From NCBI GenBank assembly GCA_028686345.1, contig JAQUCE010000004.1, positions 20,972-84,971 of the forward strand: 64,000 nucleotides of DNA. Reading direction: 5' to 3'. Below, piece after piece: positions 57,185-64,000 of the stretch. The notes beneath the pieces are model-generated. The model saw nothing but the letters and a program-made list of their open reading frames with translations. It was not told where the DNA came from and did no database searches. The stretch's first letter is position 1. Each line of letters opens with the position of its first letter. The DNA is from Kiritimatiellia bacterium (GTDB lineage: Bacteria; Verrucomicrobiota; Kiritimatiellia; RFP12; UBA1067). The position numbers were made by a program, and so were the translations under genes.

Positions 57185-57213
57185 ATTTAAACATAAAACC
57201 GAGGACAAATCAA
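57185..57213 (-). promoter_or_regulatory. Possible promoter of the PEP-CTERM gene
   Basis: On the minus strand TTGATT (57213-57208) and TTAAAT (57190-57185) are 17 bp apart, upstream of the leader hairpins. Confidence 0.4.
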
Positions 57214-57255
57214 CCGTGATTTTTATTTATTTTACTTTTTTTAACGAATAACACT

Positions 57256-57351
57256 TGAAGCAGCTAGTCGCCGCAACCAAAAGATACTGTGTGATGTGCG
57301 GAAGGTCGTCGCTCTTATTCAGAAGTTTGTGATTAAAAGCCCGCTGCTGCA
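57256..57351 (+). repeat. 96-bp TIR element
   Basis: Begins TGAAGCAGCTAGTCGCCGCA and ends GCTGCTGCA, with GTGTGATGTGCGGAAGG in the middle. It has the same length as the 34082-34177 copy. It lies between the divergent PEP-CTERM and fumarase-beta genes; the rest of that 400-bp gap has no gene. Confidence 0.82.
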
Positions 57352-57498
57352 GTAACAAACGCCCCGCGTTGGGGGAAACAAAGGTAATTGGTCAATATCC
57401 CTCTTGGCAGATCGGCGGTTGCGGAGACTCCGATTAATTGCTAAAATCTCAGCGTTTTAAATGGCCTTTTTCCAAAGCTGTTGGATAATGGATGATAT

Positions 57499-58080
57499 AT
57501 GAAAAACTTAAACTATCCCTTCACACGTGAAGCAATTAAAGAGCTGCATGCCGGCGACAGCGTCAGACTCTCCGGCATTGTCTTCACCGGGCGCGACCGG
57601 CTGCATAAATTTCTGGCTGAGGGCGGTCATTCGCCAGTTGATCTGCGTGATGGCGCGCTATATCACTGCGGGCCGGTGGTGGTGCGGGAGCAGGGCGAGT
57701 GGCGGGTCAAGGCTGCTGGCCCGACAACCTCCATCCGCGAGGAGCCCTACATGGAGCAGGTGATTGCGAGCCAAGGGGTGCGGGTTATTATTGGCAAAGG
57801 CGGGATGGGCCGGCGTACGCTTGCGGCCTGCGTGAGTCACGGGTGTGTTTATCTGCAGGCTGTTGGCGGCGCCGCGGCACTGCTGGCACGTTGTGTTAAA
57901 AGGGTTGAGGATGTTTATTTTCTGAATGAATTCGGCTCGGCTGAGGCTATGTGGAAGCTGGAGGCAGAGGGGTTTGAGCTGGTGGTCGGCATGGACACCT
58001 ATGGGTGCGACCTGTATGAAGAGATGCGTCTGGCCTCGCTGGTAAAGCTGCAGGCACTGCGGTTAGGGGTTAGGGGTTAG
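57499..58080 (+). CDS. Fumarate hydratase/tartrate dehydratase beta-type subunit
   Basis: A 193-residue protein matching the C-terminal (beta) domain of class I fumarases and L(+)-tartrate dehydratase. It has the features LSGIVFTGRDRLHKFLAEGG, GALYHCGPVV, GPTTSIREEPYMEQVI and VIIGKGGMG. In two-subunit enzymes this part pairs with an Fe-S alpha subunit to interconvert fumarate and malate, but no alpha gene is seen within 1 kb or elsewhere in the window. The last residues (LGVRG) and the TAG stop are encoded by a GGTTAGG heptamer array that begins inside the gene. Confidence 0.9.
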   Translation: MKNLNYPFTREAIKELHAGDSVRLSGIVFTGRDRLHKFLAEGGHSPVDLRDGALYHCGPVVVREQGEWRVKAAGPTTSIREEPYMEQVIASQGVRVIIGKGGMGRRTLAACVSHGCVYLQAVGGAAALLARCVKRVEDVYFLNEFGSAEAMWKLEAEGFELVVGMDTYGCDLYEEMRLASLVKLQALRLGVRG

Positions 58081-58101
58081 GGGTTAGGGGTTAGGGGTTA
58101 G
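58061..58101. repeat. GGTTAGG heptamer array
   Basis: Almost six uninterrupted copies of GGTTAGG. They form the last codons and the stop of the fumarase-beta gene and run 20 bp beyond it. G-rich strand is plus. Confidence 0.95.
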
Positions 58102-58351
58102 TTGTGCGATAAAAGGTGCAGCGCGGGGTGCAGGGTTGCTTCTCAGAAGCAATTAGACGACACCATTTGTTTGTCAAAGGCGCATCCTTAGGATATTATG
58201 ATCTTTGATTGGCGCTGAGAGCCAACTCCACAGTTTCAACTAAAGATTAAACTCGCAGAATAAGCGGCTGGTGCAAACCTGCCAAAGACAACGCATTATC
58301 ACCTGGCAGACGACTTTTTGCAAAGAACAATTAATTTGAGGATTTATACTA

Positions 58352-59335
58352 ATGAGAATTGTATTTATGGGGTCGCCGGAAGCGGCGGCTGTGACACTCA
58401 AAGCCATTGTGAACTCGCCGCCGCTGAAGGTGGTCGGGGTTGTCACGCAGCCTGACCGGCCATCCGGGCGCAACCGGGTTTTGAAACCCTCTCCCTGCAA
58501 GGTCTATGCGCAGCAGCACGGGCTCTCTCCGATTATCACGCCCGAGAAGGTGAACGACCCCGCGGTTCTTGATCAGATCCAGGCACTCAGGCCCGATGTG
58601 ATCGTGGTGGTCGCCTATGGTCAGTTTCTGGGCAAACGTCTGCTGGAGATGGCCCCTTACGGTTGTGTTAACGGGCATTTCTCACTGCTGCCTAAGTATC
58701 GCGGGGCCTCGCCGGTGCACACCGCGATCGCGGCTGGCGAAACCCTCTCGGGTGTCACTATTATGCAGATGGCCGCAGGGATGGATGACGGAGACATCCT
58801 GCTCTCTGAGGTTGCGTCGATCAGCTCCCAGGACACTGGCGAAAGTTTCATGGAGCGGCTGGCAATCCTCGGTGGTGTCACAATGGTCAAGGCGCTGCGC
58901 ATGATGGGCAAGCATGAACTGCAGCCCGTGCCGCAGGATCACGCGCAGGCCACCTTTGCGCGCAAGATCAAAAAATCCGACGGATTGATCAACTGGAATC
59001 TCGCCGCAGTTGAAATCGAGCGCCGGGTCCGCGCCTTTCACCCTTGGCCCGGGATGTACACCTATCTGCCAGAGCGCGTGACCAAGCATAATTCATCCGG
59101 ACGACTCAAGGTGATCAGCACCGCGATTGAACCGATTGTCTGCGCCGACTGTCCCAAATCCTTGCCGCCAGGCGCTATCTGCACCCTGAAGCACGAAGGC
59201 GCGGTGGTGGTGACAGGCAAAGGGTGCTTGGAGTTAACCGCTGTTCAGCCTGAAGGCAGCCGCCGCATGGGTGGCAGAGATTTTCTGAATGGCTATCAAC
59301 TGAAGACCGGCGATCTTTTACGAACTCACATTTAG
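58352..59335 (+). CDS. fmt: Methionyl-tRNA formyltransferase
   Basis: Formylates initiator Met-tRNA with 10-formyl-THF. The 327-residue sequence has MRIVFMGSPEAAAVTL at the N-terminus, the catalytic NGHFSLLPKYRGASP, MDDGDILL and a C-terminal tRNA-binding domain (IKKSDGLINWNLAAVEIERR). GAGG lies about 10 nt before the ATG. The def gene, its usual neighbour, is absent here. A promoter and a pseudopilin gene follow. Confidence 0.96.
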   Translation: MRIVFMGSPEAAAVTLKAIVNSPPLKVVGVVTQPDRPSGRNRVLKPSPCKVYAQQHGLSPIITPEKVNDPAVLDQIQALRPDVIVVVAYGQFLGKRLLEMAPYGCVNGHFSLLPKYRGASPVHTAIAAGETLSGVTIMQMAAGMDDGDILLSEVASISSQDTGESFMERLAILGGVTMVKALRMMGKHELQPVPQDHAQATFARKIKKSDGLINWNLAAVEIERRVRAFHPWPGMYTYLPERVTKHNSSGRLKVISTAIEPIVCADCPKSLPPGAICTLKHEGAVVVTGKGCLELTAVQPEGSRRMGGRDFLNGYQLKTGDLLRTHI

Positions 59336-59358
59336 TTGAAAATATTGGTTGACGGTAC

Positions 59359-59387
59359 TTGACCTTTGAGCCGTTTGGTGGCACAAT
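59359..59387 (+). promoter_or_regulatory. Probable sigma-70 promoter of the pseudopilin gene
   Basis: TTGACC (59359-59364) and CACAAT (59382-59387) are 17 bp apart and lie 55 bp before the start codon. Confidence 0.55.
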
Positions 59388-59441
59388 ACCAACAATTAAG
59401 CAACAGTTCTTCTATAAAAGAGGAATTAAGGAGATAAAAAT

Positions 59442-60197
59442 ATGACAGTTTCAAATAAAAACGGGTTTACACTGGTTGAGTTGCTGGTGGTTATCGGTAT
59501 TCTTGGTATTCTCTCTGCAGCACTCTTCCCTGCAATTTCAAATGCGGTGATGCGGGCGAATATGACAGCGGTTAGTACACGCGGACGAGATATTTACGTT
59601 TCTATTACCGGCGCCAACACTGAGCGTGAGCCTCTGGGTCTTGGTAATGTGTGGCCCCAAGAGCAGGTGTCAAGTTCAGGCGGCCAAACCAGTAGCAACC
59701 CGGATATATCTGAAAAGCCTTTCACTACAAGCACTGACTATTTCAAAGAGATATACGACGATGCGAACATCGGAACAGCGGATCACAGTCCGTATGTGGC
59801 AGGTTTTGACTATGGTAAGCTGGCGGGTGCCGGTGTGACTGCCCACCGCGGCAACAACTTGGTAAAAGAGCATAATATGTGGACAATTGCAGGAAATGTG
59901 CGCGATGAGATGGAGGATGTTATCCCTATTCTTGTAACGCGTAACTTTAATGCGAAAACGCACATGTTTGATAAAGTGACAGATTCGGAGTTGAGTAACT
60001 CTAAGCCTGATCCTTCCTGCTGGGATCAAGAGTGGGACTCTCCGTTCTCCACAAAGGGGCTTGTTTTGGTACGCAAAGGCGGCGGTACCTTTACGGTGCG
60101 CGCAAAATATGCCGTGGCACCTGTAATTTATAATAACCAGACCTTTGACACAACCATTGGTGGTGCTAACAGAAGCCTTGTTTACCTTAAGCCCTAA
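59442..60197 (+). CDS. Type IV pilin/type II pseudopilin-like protein
   Basis: A 251-residue protein with a class III prepilin signal: NKNG, cleavage by prepilin peptidase, then FTLVELLVVIGILGILSAA. The rest is a globular domain typical of the large families of pseudopilin-like proteins in Lentisphaerota/Kiritimatiellota genomes. It has a strong AAGGAG site and its own promoter. It may be a subunit of the pilus-like machine encoded at 20-27 kb, though it is 32 kb away. Its TAA stop is also the first three bases of a repeat element. Confidence 0.9.
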   Translation: MTVSNKNGFTLVELLVVIGILGILSAALFPAISNAVMRANMTAVSTRGRDIYVSITGANTEREPLGLGNVWPQEQVSSSGGQTSSNPDISEKPFTTSTDYFKEIYDDANIGTADHSPYVAGFDYGKLAGAGVTAHRGNNLVKEHNMWTIAGNVRDEMEDVIPILVTRNFNAKTHMFDKVTDSELSNSKPDPSCWDQEWDSPFSTKGLVLVRKGGGTFTVRAKYAVAPVIYNNQTFDTTIGGANRSLVYLKP

Positions 60198-60314
60198 AGC
60201 AGCTAGTCGCCGTAACCAAAAGAGGTTGTGTGATGTGCGGAAAGCATTTTCACTCAAGCCGGAAGCTTGAGAAGAAGTTTCATCAGGACAGGAGTGAATA
60301 GCAACTAAAGCAGC
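60195..60314 (+). repeat. Partial TIR element plus second terminus
   Basis: Begins TAAAGCAGCTAGTCGCCGTA at the pseudopilin stop codon and follows the family as far as GTGTGATGTGCGGAAAGC, then diverges. A second TAAAGCAGC lies at 60306-60314. Confidence 0.7.
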
Positions 60315-60338
60315 ACCACGCATAAACCAAATAACCTT

Positions 60339-60375
60339 AAACAAGGGGGCAGCTTGCTGTCCCCTTGTTTTGTTT
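60339..60375 (+). terminator. Intrinsic terminator after the pseudopilin gene
   Basis: AAACAAGGGGGCAGC (60339-60353) pairs with GCTGTCCCCTTGTTT (60356-60370) with one mismatch, followed by a T-rich run. Confidence 0.75.
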
Positions 60376-60439
60376 ACGCGCTGCCCGCATCGTGGCAGTA
60401 AAGTATATCGGTTTGCCGTGGCCTACCTGGATAAATTTT

Positions 60440-60509
60440 CTCTCACAGAGTCGCAGAGAGCACTGAGAGCAAAATATAGCCCTCTGAGAGCTCTGCGTCT
60501 CTGTGAGAG
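60440..60509. repeat. Long imperfect palindrome (CTCTCACAGAG type)
   Basis: CTCTCACAGAGTCGCAGAGA... at 60440-60469 pairs with 60482-60509, which ends CTCTGTGAGAG. About 28 bp per arm and a 12-base loop. A GACGAT-family fragment follows at 60529-60572. No gene lies between 60198 and 60620. Confidence 0.8.
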
Positions 60510-60620
60510 GTGAAAACCGCGCCTAAAAATCGTCGACCAGCAGCATCGCCGCTATGGTCAACCAAAGTCGGGGTCAACCCGACATGTTTCAACCACCAAC
60601 CAACAACTAATAACAAGCAA

Positions 60621-62873
60621 ATGACTATCCGTGTTGCCACTGAGGTTGTGCTGGATCAACTGTATGACTACGCTGTGCCAGCTGAGCTGGTCTCCAAGAT
60701 GCAGCCCGGTCTGCGCGTGCGCGTGCCGCTCGGAGCGCGGGTGGTCGATGGCTATGTGATTGAGGTGCTGGCAGAGAAGGGCGAGGCACTGGATGAGCTG
60801 CCGCTCTTCTCCGGCAAGCTGGCCGAGCAGAGCGAAGGGCGCAAGTTTAAACTGCGCTACATTCATTCAATTACCGATGATATCCCCTATGTGACCGCAA
60901 ACCTGCTGAAGCTGGTCACGTGGATGGCGGATTATTATTGCGCCCCTTTTGAACAAAGCCTGCGTTGCATCCTGCCCGCCGCAGTGCGCTCCAAATCCAT
61001 GCGCTCCAAAGAGCAGCTCTACGTGGCACCGCAGCAGGGCGAGTTCAAACTCACCAAACGACAGAGCGAGCTGCTGGTAGAGATCAACCGCGTTGGCGGC
61101 GGCTGGATGCGCTTTCTGACCCGTGAGTTTTCCTGCGCACCGCAGACCATTCATAATCTGGCGGAGCGCGGCGCAGTCACAATCGAGCCGCGCCAGGTAT
61201 GGCGTGATCCGCTGGCCAATCGTAAGATCCTGCCAACCAAACCAATGGAGCTGATGCCTGAGCAACGGGTTGCGCTCGACACCATCTCGCGCTTGATTGA
61301 CCTCTCAGCTCAAGGCCAGAAAACCGCCCCTATTCTGCTTCACGGTGTCACCGGCTCCGGCAAGACCGAGGTCTATTTACAGGCCATTGCGCAGGTCTTG
61401 GTACAGGGGCGCGGCGCGATTGTGCTGGTGCCTGAGATTGCGCTGACCCCGCAGACTGTGCAGCGCTTTGCCGCCCGTTTTGGCAAACGGATTGCCGTGC
61501 TGCACAGCGCCCTGAGCGAAGGGGAGCGCTTTGACGAGTGGCATCGCATCCGCAGCGGCGCCGCGGATGTGGTGATCGGACCGCGTTCAGCGCTCTTTGC
61601 CCCTGTGAAGTGCCCGGGACTGATTGTGGTGGATGAGGAGCACGAGCCGAGTTACAAGCAGGATGAGTCTCCCCGCTATCATGCGCGCGATGTGGCGACA
61701 GTGCGCGGGGCAATGGAGGGCTGCGTCGTGGTGCTGGGAACCGCAACCCCCTCGATGGAGAGCTGGAACAACGCGCAGAGCGGCAAGTACAACTATACGG
61801 CGCTCACCGCGCGGGTCTCCAACCGCCCCATGCCTGACGTGTATATTATTGACATGCGCCGCGAGGCGGCGGCGGGCCAGCATGCAACGATGTTCTCCGC
61901 CCCGCTGATGGAGGCTATTCGCCTGCGGTTGGAGCGCGGTGAGCAGGCCATCCTCTTTTTGAACCGGCGCGGTTTTGCCAACTCGTTACAGTGCCCGGAG
62001 TGCGGAGATGTGGCCCAGTGTGATGCCTGCAATCTTGCCTACACCTACCATCAATCCGACTCCTGCCTGCGCTGTCATATCTGCGGCGGCTGGAAACACC
62101 TGCCCTCCACCTGCGGCGAGTGCGGAGCTCCGGTGCTTAAATACACTGGCTACGGCACGCAGCGCGTGGAGATAGCGCTCAAAAAATGCTTCCCCCAGGC
62201 GCGCGTACTGCGCATGGATGCGGATGTAACCACCCGCAAGAGCAGCCATGACGAGCTGCTGACCATCTTCAGAACCAAGCAGGCCGACATTCTGATTGGA
62301 ACGCAGATGATCGCCAAAGGGCTCGATTTTCCGAATGTCACGCTGGTCGGGGTGCTGAATGCGGATATCAGCCTGCATATGCCCGACATCCGCGCCAGTG
62401 AACGCACCTGGCAGCTGCTGGCGCAGGTCTCTGGCCGGGCAGGCCGGGCCGACCTGCCCGGTGAGGTCTACATCCAGACCTACTCACCCGACCACCCGGC
62501 TGTCCGGGTGGCCGGCGGCCACGAGAGCTTTGAGACCATGGCAACGCGCGAGCTGGCAGAGCGCCGCGCAGGTGGCTACCCACCCTTCACCCATATGGTC
62601 TGCCTGACATTCAGTGGCCGGTCAGAGCAGAAGACAGCCCACGCTGCCGCCTGCTACGCCGCGGCCTTGAAAAAAATTACCGCCGCTGTCAAGGTCTCAG
62701 AGGCAGCCCCCGCGCCACTGGCCAAAGCTCGCGACCGCTACCGCTACCAGATTTTGATGCGCTCCACCTCAGCTATTAAAATGGTGAATATGCTGCGCAA
62801 GCTTATGGCCTGTCAAAGTCCAGGTGAAGATGTTAGAATGAGCGTCGATGTCGATGTCGTGAATATGATGTGA
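60621..62873 (+). CDS. priA: Primosomal protein N' (replication restart helicase PriA)
   Basis: A 750-residue SF2 helicase that reloads the replisome at stalled forks. It has Walker A HGVTGSGKTEVYL, the DEAH-type box VVDEEHEPSYKQ, and two zinc-binding clusters (CPECGDVAQCDAC, CHICG...CGECG). The helicase motif QVSGRAGRADLPGEVYIQT follows. The ATG at 60621 (MTIRVATEVVLDQLYDY) is chosen by family similarity; the 37-residue upstream extension is repeat-derived sequence. A G-rich heptamer array starts at the very next base after the stop. Confidence 0.96.
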   Translation: MTIRVATEVVLDQLYDYAVPAELVSKMQPGLRVRVPLGARVVDGYVIEVLAEKGEALDELPLFSGKLAEQSEGRKFKLRYIHSITDDIPYVTANLLKLVTWMADYYCAPFEQSLRCILPAAVRSKSMRSKEQLYVAPQQGEFKLTKRQSELLVEINRVGGGWMRFLTREFSCAPQTIHNLAERGAVTIEPRQVWRDPLANRKILPTKPMELMPEQRVALDTISRLIDLSAQGQKTAPILLHGVTGSGKTEVYLQAIAQVLVQGRGAIVLVPEIALTPQTVQRFAARFGKRIAVLHSALSEGERFDEWHRIRSGAADVVIGPRSALFAPVKCPGLIVVDEEHEPSYKQDESPRYHARDVATVRGAMEGCVVVLGTATPSMESWNNAQSGKYNYTALTARVSNRPMPDVYIIDMRREAAAGQHATMFSAPLMEAIRLRLERGEQAILFLNRRGFANSLQCPECGDVAQCDACNLAYTYHQSDSCLRCHICGGWKHLPSTCGECGAPVLKYTGYGTQRVEIALKKCFPQARVLRMDADVTTRKSSHDELLTIFRTKQADILIGTQMIAKGLDFPNVTLVGVLNADISLHMPDIRASERTWQLLAQVSGRAGRADLPGEVYIQTYSPDHPAVRVAGGHESFETMATRELAERRAGGYPPFTHMVCLTFSGRSEQKTAHAAACYAAALKKITAAVKVSEAAPAPLAKARDRYRYQILMRSTSAIKMVNMLRKLMACQSPGEDVRMSVDVDVVNMM

Positions 62874-62922
62874 GTTTAGGGTTTAGGGTTTAGGGTTTGG
62901 GGTTTAGGGTTCGGGGTTTGGA
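62874..62922. repeat. GTTTAGG heptamer array
   Basis: Seven heptamers: GTTTAGG three times, then GTTTGGG, GTTTAGG, GTTCGGG and GTTTGGA. The array abuts the priA stop codon. G-rich strand is plus. Confidence 0.95.
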
Positions 62923-63318
62923 GCGGGATGAAGTAACTTGAAGTTCGGCAGCACAGAAATCAGCAGTCGTGAAATCGCCAAGTCGATCTTTTTCGCCCTT
63001 TGATACTGATTCCGACCTCGGGTTGTAGGCAAGCTTTGTCGTAAACTTTGTCGGAAATAAATTGCGTCTTCGATGATTAAAAGTGTGCAGATGCGACAAA
63101 GGTTACTTCTCAATAACCGGTTAGAGGACAGAGCACGCTAAAGCGTGAACAACAAACGGCTGCTACGTAAGGTTTGTTGTCCAGCCTTTAGGCTGCGCCA
63201 AAGCTGGTTATTGGAAACTTACCGAAAAGGATCGACAAAGTTTACGACAAAGATAAAAAAGACATGGAAAACCATTTCAACCATTTGAAGTTATAGGCAA
63301 GCTCAGAAAGGCTCAAAA
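62923..63318. other. Intergenic region before the alkyltransferase gene
   Basis: Contains a CACGCTAAAGCGTGAACAAC element near 63126 with AACAACAAAC/GTTTGTTGT arms, related to the foldback element at 10854, and the small hairpin CAGCCTTTAGGCTG. I see no gene. Confidence 0.6.
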
Positions 63319-63669
63319 ATGGAAACTATTTACGAGGAAATGCGCGACCATCCGCAGATCACCCCTTTCAGGCTACGGGTCTTTGAGGCGCTGCTGGAGG
63401 TCCCCGGCGGGTATGTCACCACCTATGGCGCGCTGGCCGAGCGCGTGGGCTGCGACTGCGCCCGGGCGATCGGCGGGGCGTTGCGCAACAATCCGCTGGC
63501 ACCAGCTGTGCCGTGCCACCGGGTGGTTGCATCGGATCTGACCATCGGCGGCTTTTCTGGTCAGCGCTCTGGCGCGATGATTGAGAAAAAACTGGCGCTG
63601 CTGCAAGCCGAGGGTGTGCACTTCGACGCGAATGGGCGGGTGGAGGGGCGCTCGCTCTGGCAGTGGTGA
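63319..63669 (+). CDS. Short methylated-DNA-protein cysteine alkyltransferase (MGMT family)
   Basis: A 116-residue protein consisting only of the DNA-binding/active-site domain of O6-methylguanine-DNA methyltransferase. The helix-turn-helix region is VTTYGALAERVGCDCARAIG, with the Arg-finger segment GGALRNNPL. The acceptor Cys 66 lies in PCHRVV, so it is a true alkyl acceptor candidate rather than an ATL protein, which has Trp there. The usual N-terminal domain is absent. The ATG sits about 12 nt after AGAAAGG. It probably repairs alkylated guanine by suicide transfer. Confidence 0.92.
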   Translation: METIYEEMRDHPQITPFRLRVFEALLEVPGGYVTTYGALAERVGCDCARAIGGALRNNPLAPAVPCHRVVASDLTIGGFSGQRSGAMIEKKLALLQAEGVHFDANGRVEGRSLWQW

Positions 63670-63949
63670 GAGGCTTATGATTTTGGATTTGAGTTTCAGC
63701 CAGCTGCGCGGCTGGGCCGCGGAACAACGATGGGAGAGCTTGAAGGTCATCTGAGTCGGAGGTCAGTGTGCAATACCACCAGGTCACCAAGTCACCAAGT
63801 CACCAGGTTAAAAAACAGCTTGTCTCTGGGTTGCGAAGCAACCTGCAAGAGACAAGCCGAAGGTCGGAGATAACCGACGATCATTAATCACGAGAACACT
63901 GAAAATTTTGAACAGCGGGCAACGCCTGCATGAGGAGCTTAGAAAATTG
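63670..63949. other. Intergenic region with GTCACCAA octamer repeat
   Basis: Positions 63780-63806 contain three copies of GTCACCAA/GTCACCAG. No gene or RNA was recognised in the remainder. Confidence 0.6.
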
Positions 63950-64000
63950 ATGCGACAGTTAATCTATATTTGTTTTACGGCGGTTTTGGCTGCCAACACT
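63950..64000 (+). CDS. Start of a secreted protein (truncated by window edge)
   Basis: MRQLIYICFTAVLAANT reads as the beginning of a signal peptide and remains open at the window end. AGGAG at 63932-63936 lies 13 nt upstream. Nothing can be said of its function. Confidence 0.5.
   Translation, partial: MRQLIYICFTAVLAANT

Noticed and set aside
62874..62922. True telomere or linear chromosome end
   Set aside because: Arrays are short, internal and flanked by ordinary genes on both sides, so they are only telomere-like in sequence.

Overview
The window looks like chromosomal DNA from a bacterium of the PVC superphylum, most likely the Kiritimatiellota/Lentisphaerota/Verrucomicrobiota side. This is inferred from gene content, not from a marker-gene search. 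The evidence is a five-gene pilus-like operon of the Akkermansia Amuc_1102-1098 type, a fused SecDF, a PEP-CTERM exosortase substrate, a Tat-exported Cys-type sulfatase, large secreted beta-helix and LamG proteins, and intergenic regions packed with short palindromic repeats. Housekeeping genes are intact and on both strands, so this is not a phage or plasmid.

Layout. 1-2.9 kb: 3' end of a Gfo/Idh/MocA oxidoreductase and a convergent sulfatase sharing a terminator. 3.7-10.8 kb (minus strand): adenine deaminase, a sodium:solute symporter with a small membrane protein, mutM and an M20 dipeptidase. 11.0-15.7 kb: tRNA-Cys(GCA) with a 31-residue basic ORF just upstream, divergent from tgt-yajC-secDF. 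15.9-19.9 kb: a short-chain dehydrogenase, a REP-associated tyrosine transposase with five palindromes upstream, and mutL with degenerate endonuclease motifs. 20.0-27.5 kb: the pilus-like operon ending in a secretin. 28.2-33.9 kb: coaE-rho, then tig-clpP-clpX. 34.3-38.0 kb: a secreted double-SUMF1 protein and a small secreted coiled-coil protein. 38.1-46.9 kb (minus strand): a defence-type cluster with a SEC-C/TPR protein split by a probable frameshift, a DUF6922-like/AbiEii pair bracketed by 38-bp direct repeats, and type III mod and res with an Rpn-family nuclease gene between them. 47.1-55.1 kb: trpB and three exported proteins (LamG/beta-helix, Tat metallophosphoesterase, glycoside-hydrolase-like). 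56.4-63.7 kb: a PEP-CTERM protein, an orphan fumarase/tartrate dehydratase beta subunit, fmt, a pseudopilin, priA and a short O6-alkylguanine alkyltransferase. A new secreted protein begins at the right edge.

The least ordinary material is non-coding. Nearly every gap over 250 bp is a mosaic of a few short repeat families, mostly imperfect palindromes, that recur far apart. One family is about 96 bp with 9-bp terminal inverted repeats (TAAAGCAGC/GCTGCTTTA). In two of four copies its first three bases are exactly the TAA stop codon of the adjoining gene, and one copy carries a nested 27-28 bp palindrome. G-rich heptamer arrays resembling telomere repeats abut the stop of priA, supply the stop of the fumarase beta gene and form the leader of mutM.

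All calls come from reading motifs and gene order. No database search, alignment program or folding program was run.
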